This document shows positions 17,653 to 25,249 of a DNA stretch of 64,000 bases, piece after piece. The stretch spans positions 1,674,001-1,738,000 of the forward strand of contig OY970153.1 of assembly GCA_963706385.1 (NCBI GenBank). Direction: 5' to 3'. The position numbers and the translations under genes were made by a program. Each line of letters starts with the position of its first letter. Position 1 is the stretch's first letter. The notes under the pieces were generated by a model, which was given only the letters and a program-made list of their open reading frames with translations, was not told the DNA's origin and did not search any database. The DNA is from Poindextera sp963706385. Lineage in GTDB: Bacteria; Pseudomonadota; Alphaproteobacteria; Caulobacterales; Caulobacteraceae.

Positions 17653-18222
17653 ATGGCCGTTTTCGACCCTCGGCTCGCTGGATTTTGCGCCGCCGCCCTG
17701 CTGGCCGCGACCGCCGCGCTGGCCGCCGCGGAGCAGCCGTCGGTGCAGGTCGCCGCCGGCGCCGATGGCGCATCCCAGGTCGTCCGCGGCTCGGTCGACA
17801 TCGCCGCGCCGCCGTCTGTGGTCTGGCGGATGATCACCGATCCAGAGGAAGCCGCGCGGCTGTTCGTCAACATACGCAGCACCCGGGTGCTGCGGCGCGA
17901 TCCCGCCGGGCGCTGGGACGTGCGCGAGCAGATCAGCAAGGGTGGCGTCATGCCCAGCGTGCGCACGGTGGTCCGTTCGGACTACGCCCCGCCCTTCAGC
18001 GTCCGCTTCCACTGCATCGACGGCGACATCAAGCAGTTGGACGGCGAATGGCGGCTGACCCCGCTGGACGGTGGCGCCCGCACGCGGTTGTCCTATGAAA
18101 ACCGGCTGACCTCACCTTTCCCCGCGCCCGGCGCGATGGTGCGCTCGGCGCTGCGCAGGGACACGCCCCGGACCCTGGCCAACCTGCGCGACGCCAGCGA
18201 GGCCGAGGCCGCGCGGCCCTAG
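17653..18222 (+). CDS. Secreted SRPBCC-family protein
   Basis: The 189-residue product has a Sec signal peptide (hydrophobic LAGFCAAALLAATAALA, cleavage likely after AAA near residue 26). The START/SRPBCC (polyketide cyclase-like) fold that follows is recognisable by SVDIAAPPSVVWRMITDPEE and a closing GARTRLSYENRL strand. Such proteins bind hydrophobic ligands in a cavity; being periplasmic, it may carry lipid. The ligand is unknown. Its TAG stop lies in the first bases of the next repeat element. Confidence 0.75.
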   Translation: MAVFDPRLAGFCAAALLAATAALAAAEQPSVQVAAGADGASQVVRGSVDIAAPPSVVWRMITDPEEAARLFVNIRSTRVLRRDPAGRWDVREQISKGGVMPSVRTVVRSDYAPPFSVRFHCIDGDIKQLDGEWRLTPLDGGARTRLSYENRLTSPFPAPGAMVRSALRRDTPRTLANLRDASEAEAARP

Positions 18223-18332
18223 AGCGCGTTCCGCAAAAGTGGACCCGGTTTTGCGATCAGAACGCGCTCAAACTTTTGAATTTAGAGCACGATTCAACGA
18301 TCAGGCGATTCCGCCTGATCGCATCGTGCTCT
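18221..18332 (-). repeat. Double stem-loop interspersed repeat, copy B
   Basis: A reverse-orientation copy of the 112-nt element, with both hairpins and the TTCAAAAGTTT linker intact. It sits between two convergent genes and overlaps the stop codons of both: TAG of the SRPBCC gene at its left edge and TAG of the trypsin-fold gene (minus strand) at its right edge. As a stable double hairpin it may act as a bidirectional transcription barrier. Confidence 0.9.
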
Positions 18333-19152
18333 AGCCGCCAAGGCAGACCAGCCGGACCACCCTCAGGTCGCGCCGCAGGTCGTCGGCCGCGCGGCCATAG
18401 TTGTCGGCCGCGATCGGCTCGCCGGCGCCGGACGGGCCGAACGGGACCTTGGCGGCGGCCAGGGCGCGGCGCAGGCCGTCGGGGGTGGTGGTGTAGAGCC
18501 GGCCGCGGCGCGGCGATTGCGCCAGCGTCACCCCGACCACCCGGCCCTCGGTGTCCAGCACCGGCGCGCCGATCAGGCCGGGCCGCGCGCCCCCCATCCC
18601 TTCGGTGTGGCCGGTCTCGGCCCAGACCAGCACCGGCGTGTTGGGCGCCGAGCGGGCCGGCCGCCGCAGCGTCTGGCGCTTGAGCAGGCGGGTGGCGACC
18701 TCGCCCGGCCCGCCCTGGGGATAGCCCGGGTGGAAGCCCAGATCGCCCGGGCGCACGTCGCGGACCGCGGCCAGCGGCAAACTGGGCGCGCCCGCCCCGG
18801 CCGTGGTGAATATCCGCAAGCCCCCGACCCCAGGCCGCTCAAACGCCGGAACCGCCCGGCCTTCGGCGACCACCACCCCCGGCTTGGCGCAGGGCTCGGC
18901 GCCCGCGCTGACCCACACACCCGTCTGGCTCGCCGAGAAGGCGGTCCGGGCGGCGCGGACGGCGCTGGCCGACGCCGGGGCGATCGGCGAGGCGGCGAAG
19001 GGCGAGTCCGCGGCGAGCGGCATCTGGGCGATGCCGGGCACCGGCGGCGGCGGCTCCGGGGCGGCGACCCGCTCGCGCGAGCTCAGCGCGGCGATCAGCA
19101 CCACCGCGACGACGGCGGCGTAGACCAGCCAGTCCGGCGGGCGCAGGCGCAA
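18331..19152 (-). CDS. Membrane-anchored trypsin-fold protein without a visible catalytic triad
   Basis: This 273-residue protein has one N-terminal membrane segment (about residues 9-26), a Pro/Ala-rich linker and a domain resembling trypsin/HtrA-like proteases. The clearest match is ARPGLIGAPVLDTEGRVVGV, where active enzymes have GNSGGPLLD-x-GxVVGV. The catalytic Ser is not present, and I see no NAH-type His or DLAVL-type Asp. The fold assignment is therefore tentative and activity unlikely. It lies 5 nt downstream of the DUF350 gene, suggesting cotranscription. Confidence 0.6.
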   Translation of the reverse strand: MRLRPPDWLVYAAVVAVVLIAALSSRERVAAPEPPPPVPGIAQMPLAADSPFAASPIAPASASAVRAARTAFSASQTGVWVSAGAEPCAKPGVVVAEGRAVPAFERPGVGGLRIFTTAGAGAPSLPLAAVRDVRPGDLGFHPGYPQGGPGEVATRLLKRQTLRRPARSAPNTPVLVWAETGHTEGMGGARPGLIGAPVLDTEGRVVGVTLAQSPRRGRLYTTTPDGLRRALAAAKVPFGPSGAGEPIAADNYGRAADDLRRDLRVVRLVCLGG

Positions 19153-19157
19153 CCGGG

Positions 19158-19571
19158 TCAGCCGAACAGCGCGGCGCAGAAGATCAGCGCCACCGACAGC
19201 TTGGCCGCGACCAGCAGCCCCGCGGCGGCCACCTCGCCCTCGCCGGTGCGTTGGGGCAGGCCCGTCAGCAGCAGGTCGATCAGCCGGAAGGCCAGCAGCT
19301 GCACCACTACCGCCACGCCGCCCCAGAGGGCGATCTCGGTCACCGAGGTCGAGGCGGCCAGCGAGGCGGCCAGCGGCAGGGCCAAGCCCGCCACCACTCC
19401 GCCGAACGAGAGGGCGGCGGCGGCGTTGCCTTCGCGGATGTGCTGGATCTCGCGGTGCGGGCTCAACAGGGCGTGGAGCAGACAGCCCGCGACGAGCAGG
19501 CCGATGGTCACGGCGGCGTGCAGCAGCACGAGGGGGAAACCGCTGACGAAGGCCTGGATCTCTGGCGACAT
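19158..19571 (-). CDS. DUF350 membrane protein
   Basis: A 137-residue, four-helix membrane protein with the DUF350 signature of an internally duplicated helix pair (NAAAALSFGGVVAGLALPLA and the later GLLVAAKLSVALIFCAALFG). DUF350 (YjfL-type) proteins have no established function; some are linked to membrane-stress operons. It leads a two-gene unit with the trypsin-fold gene. Confidence 0.8.
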   Translation of the reverse strand: MSPEIQAFVSGFPLVLLHAAVTIGLLVAGCLLHALLSPHREIQHIREGNAAAALSFGGVVAGLALPLAASLAASTSVTEIALWGGVAVVVQLLAFRLIDLLLTGLPQRTGEGEVAAAGLLVAAKLSVALIFCAALFG

Positions 19572-19643
19572 GAGCTAGGCCCCGCCCCCGAGCGATTGCG
19601 TCGGAGGGGGTTTATCGCCAGCGACGCCGGCCGGCGCAAGCGC

Positions 19644-20795
19644 TTAGGGCGCGACCGCCCGCCGCCGCTCGCTGGCCCTGGGTTTCTGGCTCTCCGAGCG
19701 GAGCTGGCCGCAGGCGGCGAGGATGTCGCGGCCCCGGGGCGTGCGAATCGGCGAGGCGTAGCCGGCGCGGTTGACGATCGCCGCGAAGGCCTCGATCGTC
19801 CCCCAGTCCGAGCATTCGTACGGAGAGCCGGGCCAGGGGTTGAACGGGATCAGATTGATCTTGGCGGGTATGCCCTTGAGCAGCTGGACCAGGGCGCGGG
19901 CCTCGGCCGGACTGTCGTTGACGCCCTTCAGCATCACATATTCGAAGGTCACCCGCCGAGCGTTCGAAAGGCCGGGATAGGCCCGCACCGCGGCCATCAG
20001 CTCGGCCAGCGGATAGGCCCGATTGATCGGCACGAGCTCGTCGCGCAGTTCGTCGTTGGTGGCGTGCAGCGAGATGGCCAGCATCGCCTGGGTCCGCTCG
20101 CCCAGGGCCTTCAGCTCGGGAACCACCCCGGAGGTCGAGACGGTGATCCGGCGCCGCGACAGGGCCAGGCCCTCGTTGTCCGAGATCACGTCCATCGCCG
20201 CGGCGACGTTGTCCAGATTGTACAAGGGCTCGCCCATGCCCATGAACACCACGTTGGACAGCTTCCGGTCCTCGCGGTCGGACGGCCATTCGCCGAGGTC
20301 GTCGCGCGCGATCTGCACCTGGGCGATGATCTCGCCGGCGGTCAGGTTGCGCACCAGGGCCTGGGTTCCGGTGTGGCAGAAGGTGCAGTTGAGCGTGCAG
20401 CCGACCTGGCTGGAAACGCAGAGCGCGCCGGCGCGGCCGACGTCGGGGATGTAGACGCTCTCGGCCTCGACGCCCGGGGCGAAGCGGATCAGCCACTTGC
20501 GCGAGCCGTCGCGGCTGACCTGGCGCTGGGTCACTTCGGGTCGGACCAGGGTGAAACGCTCGGCCAGGCGCGCGCGGGTTTCCTTGGCCACGTTGGTCAT
20601 CTGGTCGAAGTCGGTGGCGCCGTGGTGGTGGACCCAGCGCCAGAGCTGGTCGGTCCGCATCCGCGCCTGACGCGGCGCGCAGACCTCGGCCGCGATCAGC
20701 GCCGCGGCGAGCTGGTCGCGCGTGAGCTGTCCCAGGTTCACGGGCGCGGGCGGCGCTTCCCGCCGCGCCTGCGACAGATCCAAAGTGACGCTCAC
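19644..20795 (-). CDS. rlmN: 23S rRNA (adenine-C2)-methyltransferase RlmN
   Basis: A 383-residue radical SAM enzyme that methylates C2 of A2503 in 23S rRNA and A37 in some tRNAs. The 4Fe-4S motif is in CTLNCTFCHTG (CxxxCxxC), SAM-binding segments include GMGEPLYN, and the catalytic C-terminal Cys is in AACGQLRSE. It is encoded alone, reading away from the quinone oxidoreductase gene across a 157-nt gap that holds a half repeat. Confidence 0.97.
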   Translation of the reverse strand: MSVTLDLSQARREAPPAPVNLGQLTRDQLAAALIAAEVCAPRQARMRTDQLWRWVHHHGATDFDQMTNVAKETRARLAERFTLVRPEVTQRQVSRDGSRKWLIRFAPGVEAESVYIPDVGRAGALCVSSQVGCTLNCTFCHTGTQALVRNLTAGEIIAQVQIARDDLGEWPSDREDRKLSNVVFMGMGEPLYNLDNVAAAMDVISDNEGLALSRRRITVSTSGVVPELKALGERTQAMLAISLHATNDELRDELVPINRAYPLAELMAAVRAYPGLSNARRVTFEYVMLKGVNDSPAEARALVQLLKGIPAKINLIPFNPWPGSPYECSDWGTIEAFAAIVNRAGYASPIRTPRGRDILAACGQLRSESQKPRASERRRAVAP

Positions 20796-20870
20796 GTCGT
20801 GAAGTCCTGCATGAATGCGGCGATCCTCATATCAGATGGGGTTGGCGGCCCCAAATCGAAGGGCCGGCCG

Positions 20871-20914
20871 CGGCATTGCCGAAACCGGCTTCCACTTTCG
20901 GCGATCGCACTCTA
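20871..20914 (+). repeat. Degenerate half copy of the double stem-loop repeat
   Basis: A stem of GCCGAAA/TTTCGGC around an 11-nt loop containing TTCCAC, ending in GCACTCTAG, corresponds to the second hairpin of the main repeat (GCAAAA, GTCCAC, TTTTGC, GCGCTCT). The first hairpin and linker are missing. It lies in the divergent spacer between rlmN and the quinone oxidoreductase gene. Confidence 0.6.
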
Positions 20915-20952
20915 GCGTCCGGCCAAATATCCGTTTGAGGGAGAAGACGTGA

Positions 20953-21951
20953 ATGAAGGCCCTGTTGAGCAAGGTCGCCGGCGGACCGGACAGCCTGGTG
21001 CTGGAGGAGGTGCCCAACCTGACGCCCAAGCCCGGCCAGGCGGTGCTGGAGGTCAAGGCCTGCGGCGTCAACTATCCCGACGTGCTGATCATCGAGGACC
21101 GCTACCAGTTCAAGCCGCCGCGGCCGTTCGCGCCCGGCGGCGAGGTGGCCGGGATCGTCAAGTCGGTCGGCGAGGGGGTGACCAACGTCAAGGTCGGCGA
21201 CCGGGTGCTGGGCAACGGCGGCTCGGGCGGCATGGCCGAGGAGCTGGCGATCGAGGCCTCGCGCCTGATCGCGATGCCCGACAACATGCCCTTCGACGAG
21301 GCCTCGGCCTTCATCATGACCTACGGCACCTCCTATTACGCCCTGAAGCAGCGCGGCAAACTGAAGCCCGGCGAGAGCCTGCTGGTGCTGGGCGCGGCCG
21401 GCGGCGTCGGCATCGCCGCCGTCGAGCTCGGCAAGGCCATGGGCGCGCGGGTGATCGCGGCCGCCTCCACTCAGGAGAAGGTCGACTTCGCCATGCGGCA
21501 TGGCGCATCCAGCGGGATGGTCTATCCCACTGGCCCGTTCGACAAGGACGGCAAAAAGGCCCTGGCCAATCTGTTCAAGGAAGCCTGCGGGCCGAACGGC
21601 GTCGACGTGATCTATGACGGCGTCGGCGGCGACTATGCCGAGGCCTCGCTGCGGTCGATGGCCTGGGAGGGCCGCTTCCTGGTGATCGGCTTTCCGGCCG
21701 GCATCCCCAGCCTGCCGCTCAATCTGACGCTGCTGAAGAGCTGCGATGTGCTCGGCGTGTTCTACGGCGCGGCGGTGGCGCGCGATCCGGCGATGAGCCA
21801 GGCCAACATCGAGGAGCTGTTCGCCCTCTACGCGGCGGGCAAGATCCGGCCGCACATCTCCGAGCGCTTCCCCCTGTCCAAGGGCGCCGAGGCGATCAGG
21901 CATCTGGCCGAGCGCAAGGCGCTGGGCAAGATCGTGGTGACCATGGACTGA
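20953..21951 (+). CDS. NADPH:quinone oxidoreductase family protein
   Basis: This 332-residue medium-chain dehydrogenase/reductase of the zinc-free quinone-oxidoreductase (QOR/zeta-crystallin) group has an N-terminal GroES-like domain (ACGVNYPDVLIIEDRY, FAPGGEVAGIV) and a Rossmann NADPH site (VLGAAGGVGIAAVELGKAMG). The zinc-ligand Cys residues of alcohol dehydrogenases are absent. It probably reduces quinones or enoyl substrates, and the exact substrate is not deducible. GGGAGAAG lies before the ATG. The stop TGA is formed by its last base overlapping the following repeat. Confidence 0.88.
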   Translation: MKALLSKVAGGPDSLVLEEVPNLTPKPGQAVLEVKACGVNYPDVLIIEDRYQFKPPRPFAPGGEVAGIVKSVGEGVTNVKVGDRVLGNGGSGGMAEELAIEASRLIAMPDNMPFDEASAFIMTYGTSYYALKQRGKLKPGESLLVLGAAGGVGIAAVELGKAMGARVIAAASTQEKVDFAMRHGASSGMVYPTGPFDKDGKKALANLFKEACGPNGVDVIYDGVGGDYAEASLRSMAWEGRFLVIGFPAGIPSLPLNLTLLKSCDVLGVFYGAAVARDPAMSQANIEELFALYAAGKIRPHISERFPLSKGAEAIRHLAERKALGKIVVTMD

Positions 21952-22062
21952 GAGCACGATGCGATCAGACGGAATCGTCTGATCGTTGAATCGTGCTCTC
22001 GATTCAAAAGTTAGAGCGCGTTCTGATCGCAAAACCGGATCCACTTTTGCGGAACGCGCTCT
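21951..22062 (+). repeat. Double stem-loop interspersed repeat, copy C
   Basis: A forward copy. The inner stem reads GATCAGACG/CGTCTGATC where copies A and B read GATCAGGCG/CGCCTGATC: a paired G-to-A and C-to-T change that keeps the helix. The first base of the element is the last base of the upstream gene's TGA. It separates the quinone oxidoreductase gene from the SDR gene. Confidence 0.9.
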
Positions 22063-22154
22063 GAGGCCCCGGCCCGGGCGATCGGCGTTCGGATCGGAAA
22101 CACGCGGCCGGGATTTCCTCCCGCGCCGCCGGCACACGCGCGGGAGAGACGAGC

Positions 22155-23036
22155 ATGGCGGGTCAACTGGACGGCAAGGTCGCCGTAATCACAGGCGGCT
22201 GTTCGGGCATCGGCCTGGGCACGGTCGAGCTGTTCGTCGCCGAAGGCGCCAAGGTGGTGGTCGGCGACCTGCAGGACGCCAAGGGCGCTACGCTGGAGGC
22301 CCGCTTTCCCGGCCGGCTCGTCTACGTCCACTGCGACGTCACCCGGGAGGACGACATCGCCAGGACGATCGGCGCCGCCACCCAGGCGTTCGGCGGGCTG
22401 GACATCCTGTTCAACAACGCCGGCGCGGGCGGCGCGGTGGCCGACCTGGAGACCATGACCTGCGAGGCCTGGGACGGGACGATGGACCTGTTGCTGCGCT
22501 CGGTGATGCTGGGCATGAAGCACGCCATCGTCCCGATGCGCGCGCGCGGCGGCGGGGCGATCGTCAACACCGCCTCGATCGCCGGCCTGCAGGCCGGCTG
22601 GGGCCCGATCGCCTATTCCACCGCCAAGGGCGCGGTGATCCATCTGACCAAGGTGGCGGCCGCCCAGCTGTCGCCGCAGAAGATCCGGGTCAACGCCATC
22701 TGCCCGGGCCTGATCGCCACCTCGATCTTCGGCGCCGCCATCGGCCTGCCGCGCGAGGTCGCCGACCAGATGGCCGCCCGCATCGTCGAGACCGCCCACA
22801 CGATGCAGCCGGTGCCCAAGTCCGGCCTGCCGGAGGACATCGCCCGCGCCTGCCTCTACCTCGCTTCCGACGCCTCGGCCTTCGTCAGCGGGACCCACCT
22901 GGTGGTCGACGGCGCCCTGACCATCGGCGGGCGGCACGCCTGGGATCCGACGAGCCACTCGCCGATCATGGACGCGCTCGGCTTCACCCCCGAACAGGCC
23001 CAGCAACTGTTCAGCCAGCCGTCCGTCGGCGGCTGA
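22155..23036 (+). CDS. SDR-family NAD(P)-dependent oxidoreductase
   Basis: This 293-residue classical short-chain dehydrogenase has the cofactor site TGGCSGIGLG, Asp after the second strand (VVGDLQDA, favouring NAD+), NNAG, a catalytic Ser in NTASIAG and YSTAK with Tyr and Lys. It has a longer C-terminal tail than FabG-type members (HAWDPTSHSPIMDALGFTPE). The substrate is unknown. GGGAGAGACGAGC precedes the ATG. It overlaps the EamA transporter gene by one base (TGATG), so the two are coupled. Confidence 0.9.
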   Translation: MAGQLDGKVAVITGGCSGIGLGTVELFVAEGAKVVVGDLQDAKGATLEARFPGRLVYVHCDVTREDDIARTIGAATQAFGGLDILFNNAGAGGAVADLETMTCEAWDGTMDLLLRSVMLGMKHAIVPMRARGGGAIVNTASIAGLQAGWGPIAYSTAKGAVIHLTKVAAAQLSPQKIRVNAICPGLIATSIFGAAIGLPREVADQMAARIVETAHTMQPVPKSGLPEDIARACLYLASDASAFVSGTHLVVDGALTIGGRHAWDPTSHSPIMDALGFTPEQAQQLFSQPSVGG

Positions 23037-23938
23037 TGGCGCGCGCCGCGCTGACCCCGAACCTGAAGGGCGCGGCCTGGATGCTCGCCTCGGCGGTGTG
23101 CTTCACCGCCATGACCACCCTGATCAAATCCCTGGGCGCCGACTATCCGGCGGCGCTGCAGAACTTCTACCGCCAGGCGGCGGGGCTGGTGATCCTGGCG
23201 CCGCTGATCGCGCGCGACTGGCGGCGCGCCTTCGACACCACCCGTCCGGGGATCCTGCTGTTCCGTTCGGCGGCGGGCGTGCTGGGCAACATCCTCAGCT
23301 TCTACGCCTACCAGAAGCTGCCGCTGGCCGACGCCAACGCGCTGTCGTTCACCCGCAGCCTGTGGCCGACGCCGATGGCCTTCTTCCTGCTGGGCGAGAC
23401 GCTGGGCCCGACCCGGATCGGCGCCAGCCTGGTCGGGTTCGCCGGCGTGCTGATCATGCTGGCCCCCTCGGGCCACCAGGCGCTGGGCTTGGCCCAGGGC
23501 GCGGCCCTGGCCTCGGGTCTGCTGTTCGCCCTGACGGTCACCGGCATGAAGGTGATGACCCGCGACCACAGCCCCTTCACCATCCTGGTCTACGCCGCGG
23601 TGCTGGGCGTGGTCTTCTCCCTGCCGCCGGCGCTGTTCGTCTGGCGCTGGCCGGGTCCGCTGGACTTCGTGCTGCTGGCGGTGATGGGCGTGCTCGGGGT
23701 CGCCACCCAGGCCTGCTACATCAAGGGCATGCAGATCGGCGACGCGGCGGCCATGGCGCCGATCGACTACAGCCGGCTGGTGTTCGCCGTGGCGCTGGGC
23801 TTCGTCTTGTTCCACGAGATCCCAAGACCGCGGACCGTGCTTGGCGCGGCGATCGTGGTCGCCGCCACCCTCTACATCACCCTGCGCGAGCACCACCTGA
23901 CCCGCCGGGCCGAAAAGCTGGCGACGGTGGAGGCGTAG
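23036..23938 (+). CDS. DMT superfamily (EamA) transporter
   Basis: This 300-residue inner-membrane protein with ten predicted helices is arranged as two EamA repeats (about residues 10-145 and 155-290), typical of small-metabolite exporters. The second repeat contains PIDYSRLVFAVALGFVLFHE, the usual DMT motif around helix 9. Substrate is unknown. Coupling to the SDR gene suggests that the two act on the same compound; this is inference. Confidence 0.88.
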   Translation: MARAALTPNLKGAAWMLASAVCFTAMTTLIKSLGADYPAALQNFYRQAAGLVILAPLIARDWRRAFDTTRPGILLFRSAAGVLGNILSFYAYQKLPLADANALSFTRSLWPTPMAFFLLGETLGPTRIGASLVGFAGVLIMLAPSGHQALGLAQGAALASGLLFALTVTGMKVMTRDHSPFTILVYAAVLGVVFSLPPALFVWRWPGPLDFVLLAVMGVLGVATQACYIKGMQIGDAAAMAPIDYSRLVFAVALGFVLFHEIPRPRTVLGAAIVVAATLYITLREHHLTRRAEKLATVEA

Positions 23939-23941
23939 GGC

Positions 23942-24190
23942 GAGATGCTTTAACCTTAAATCACTCTATTGCTCCGCTCGTCCCGGCGAATGCCGGGATC
24001 CAGATCGTAAGGCGTAGAACGAGGAGGTTTAGAATATAACCACAAAGAACACCAAGAACACTAAGAATAAATCTCGTCTCCTTTGTGCTCTTCGTGACCT
24101 TCGTGGTTCAAATTCCGGCTCTCGTGCTATACGATCTGGGTCCCGGCATTCGCCGGGATGAGCGGGGGAGATACTTGGATTAACCTAAAC
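23942..24190 (+). repeat. Long palindromic MITE-like element, copy 1
   Basis: The ends carry long inverted arms: CTCGTCCCGGCGAATGCC near the left and GGCATTCGCCGGGATGAG near the right, each containing its own short palindrome CCCGGCGAATGCCGGG. The outer flanks GATGCTTTAACCTTAA and TTGGATTAACCTAAAC recur at the ends of copy 2 (31959-32138) in opposite orientation. No reading frame with known similarity lies inside. The size and palindromy resemble non-autonomous elements, but I see no clear target duplication. Confidence 0.75.
24038..24108. repeat. Inverted repeat nested inside the MITE-like element
   Basis: AACCACAAAGAACACCAAG on the left faces CTTCGTGACCTTCGTGGTT on the right, an imperfect inverted repeat of about 30-nt arms around a short AT-rich centre. 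It is absent from the other copy of the host element. ACGAAGGACACGAAG-type repeats of this kind recur in many unrelated bacterial genomes, so this looks like an insertion into the older element. Confidence 0.6.
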
Positions 24191-24200
24191 TCGTCCCGCC

Positions 24201-24491
24201 CTAACTGGCCCCTGGCGCGCCGAACGCCGCGGTCAGGGCCGCCACATCCGCCCCCTCGATCTCCAGCTGTTTGATCCGCGCGCTCTCGCCCACGGCGATG
24301 CGCACCGCGCCGGCGGGCAGCCTCAACGCGCGGGCGATCAACTTGACCAGGGCGGCGTTGGCCGCCCCATCGACCGGCGGGGCGGCCACTCGGACCTTCA
24401 GATAGGCCCGGCCGGCCGCGTCGCGCGCCCAGCCCTCGATGCGATCGCGCCCGCCGCGCGGGGTCAGCCGGACGGCGAGCCGCGCGGCCAT
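24201..24491 (-). CDS. DUF167 family protein (YggU-like)
   Basis: This 96-residue protein matches the DUF167/YggU fold: VRLTPRGGRDRIEG near the start, LKVRVAAPPVDGAANAALVKLIAR in the centre and an ESARIKQLEIEG segment. The function is unknown, but it very often follows yggT, as here (8 nt downstream). Start ATG is clear. Confidence 0.92.
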   Translation of the reverse strand: MAARLAVRLTPRGGRDRIEGWARDAAGRAYLKVRVAAPPVDGAANAALVKLIARALRLPAGAVRIAVGESARIKQLEIEGADVAALTAAFGAPGAS

Positions 24492-24498
24492 GACCGGT

Positions 24499-24804
24499 CT
24501 AGCCGATGGCGGCGATGATCGGCCCGAAGATCCACGGCAGCAGATAGATCTGCACCCCTTGGATCACCAAGAGGGCCAGGATCGGCGTGATGTCGAGCCC
24601 GCCGATCGGCGGAACGAACCGGCGGAACGGCGCCAGCACCGGCGTGGTGACCGCGTCCAGGAAATGCGCCACCTGCCGCGCGAAGGGATGGCGCAGGTTG
24701 ATCACGTCGAAGGCGATCAGCCAGCTCAGGATGGCGTTGGCGATGATCGCCCAGGTCAAGAGCTGAAGCAGTGCGTTGACGATGAAGAGGAGAAATCCGC
24801 CCAT
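24499..24804 (-). CDS. YggT family membrane protein
   Basis: A 101-residue protein with two or three membrane segments and the YggT motif (LRHPFARQVAHFLDAVTTPVLAPFRRFVPPIGG, positioned between the helices). YggT proteins are implicated in osmotic or cell-surface physiology in other organisms, and in plastids in cytochrome assembly; a role here is inference. It heads the yggT-DUF167 pair, divergent from tRNA-Ala. Confidence 0.92.
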   Translation of the reverse strand: MGGFLLFIVNALLQLLTWAIIANAILSWLIAFDVINLRHPFARQVAHFLDAVTTPVLAPFRRFVPPIGGLDITPILALLVIQGVQIYLLPWIFGPIIAAIG

Positions 24805-24872
24805 GAAGGCTCCGCCGGATGAGACGCGCCAGCTTTATCCCGCGCCGCGCCGGCGCGGCAAGGGCGGCTCGC

Positions 24873-24901
24873 TTGACAGCCCGCGCCCCCCACCCTTATC
24901 T
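24873..24901 (+). promoter_or_regulatory. Promoter of tRNA-Ala
   Basis: A perfect -35 box TTGACA and a -10 box TTATCT are separated by 17 nt, with the -10 ending 23 nt before the mature tRNA. This is the best primary-sigma-like promoter visible in the window, as expected for a stable RNA gene. Confidence 0.7.
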
Positions 24902-24924
24902 GCCCGCCGACCCGAGGTCGCCTT

Positions 24925-25000
24925 GGGGCCGTAGCTCAGTTGGTAGAGCGCCTCGTTCGCAATGAGGAGGTCAGCGGTTCGATTCCGCTCGGCTCCACCA
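24925..25000 (+). tRNA. tRNA-Ala (anticodon CGC)
   Basis: A cloverleaf with acceptor GGGGCCG/CGGCTCC, D-arm AGCTCAGTTGGTAGAGC, anticodon stem CCTCG/TGAGG (one G-U pair) around TTCGCAA, T-arm GGTTCGATTCC and encoded CCA. Loop bases give CGC, decoding GCG alanine. The D- and T-loop sequences and 76-nt length are standard. Confidence 0.96.
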
Positions 25001-25065
25001 GGGCCCGTCACCATCAGATCGCAACGCCGGCGCCCGCGCGGGATTCGCCAGCCGGAATCGGCCGG

Positions 25066-25118
25066 TGTGACTTCAATGTGACACGTGCGTCAGGATTTCA
25101 TTTCCCTGTGATCACAGG
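25066..25118 (+). promoter_or_regulatory. Possible operator array upstream of the TonB-dependent receptor
   Basis: Three TGTGA motifs begin at 25066, 25077 and 25107, spaced 11 and 30 nt, about one and three helical turns. The third is part of a perfect 14-bp palindrome, CCTGTGATCACAGG, ending 2 nt before a candidate -35 box. This looks like a phased binding array for a dimeric regulator; the regulator is not identifiable here. Confidence 0.45.
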
Positions 25119-25120
25119 CG

Positions 25121-25148
25121 TTGACCCGCCGAAGCCAAGCTGGATACC
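25121..25148 (+). promoter_or_regulatory. Candidate promoter of the TonB-dependent receptor
   Basis: TTGACC and GATACC are separated by 16 nt, about 100 nt before the receptor ATG. The -10 is weak, which would fit a regulated promoter beside the palindrome just upstream. The assignment rests only on consensus resemblance. Confidence 0.35.
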
Positions 25149-25249
25149 GTCACGGCAACCGAGGCCTGAGCAATCGGTCCGGGACACGCGAAAGATTGGG
25201 TCCGCCGCGCCGAAGTGAGGCGTCGAGCGACCCGGAAGAGGGGCCATCC

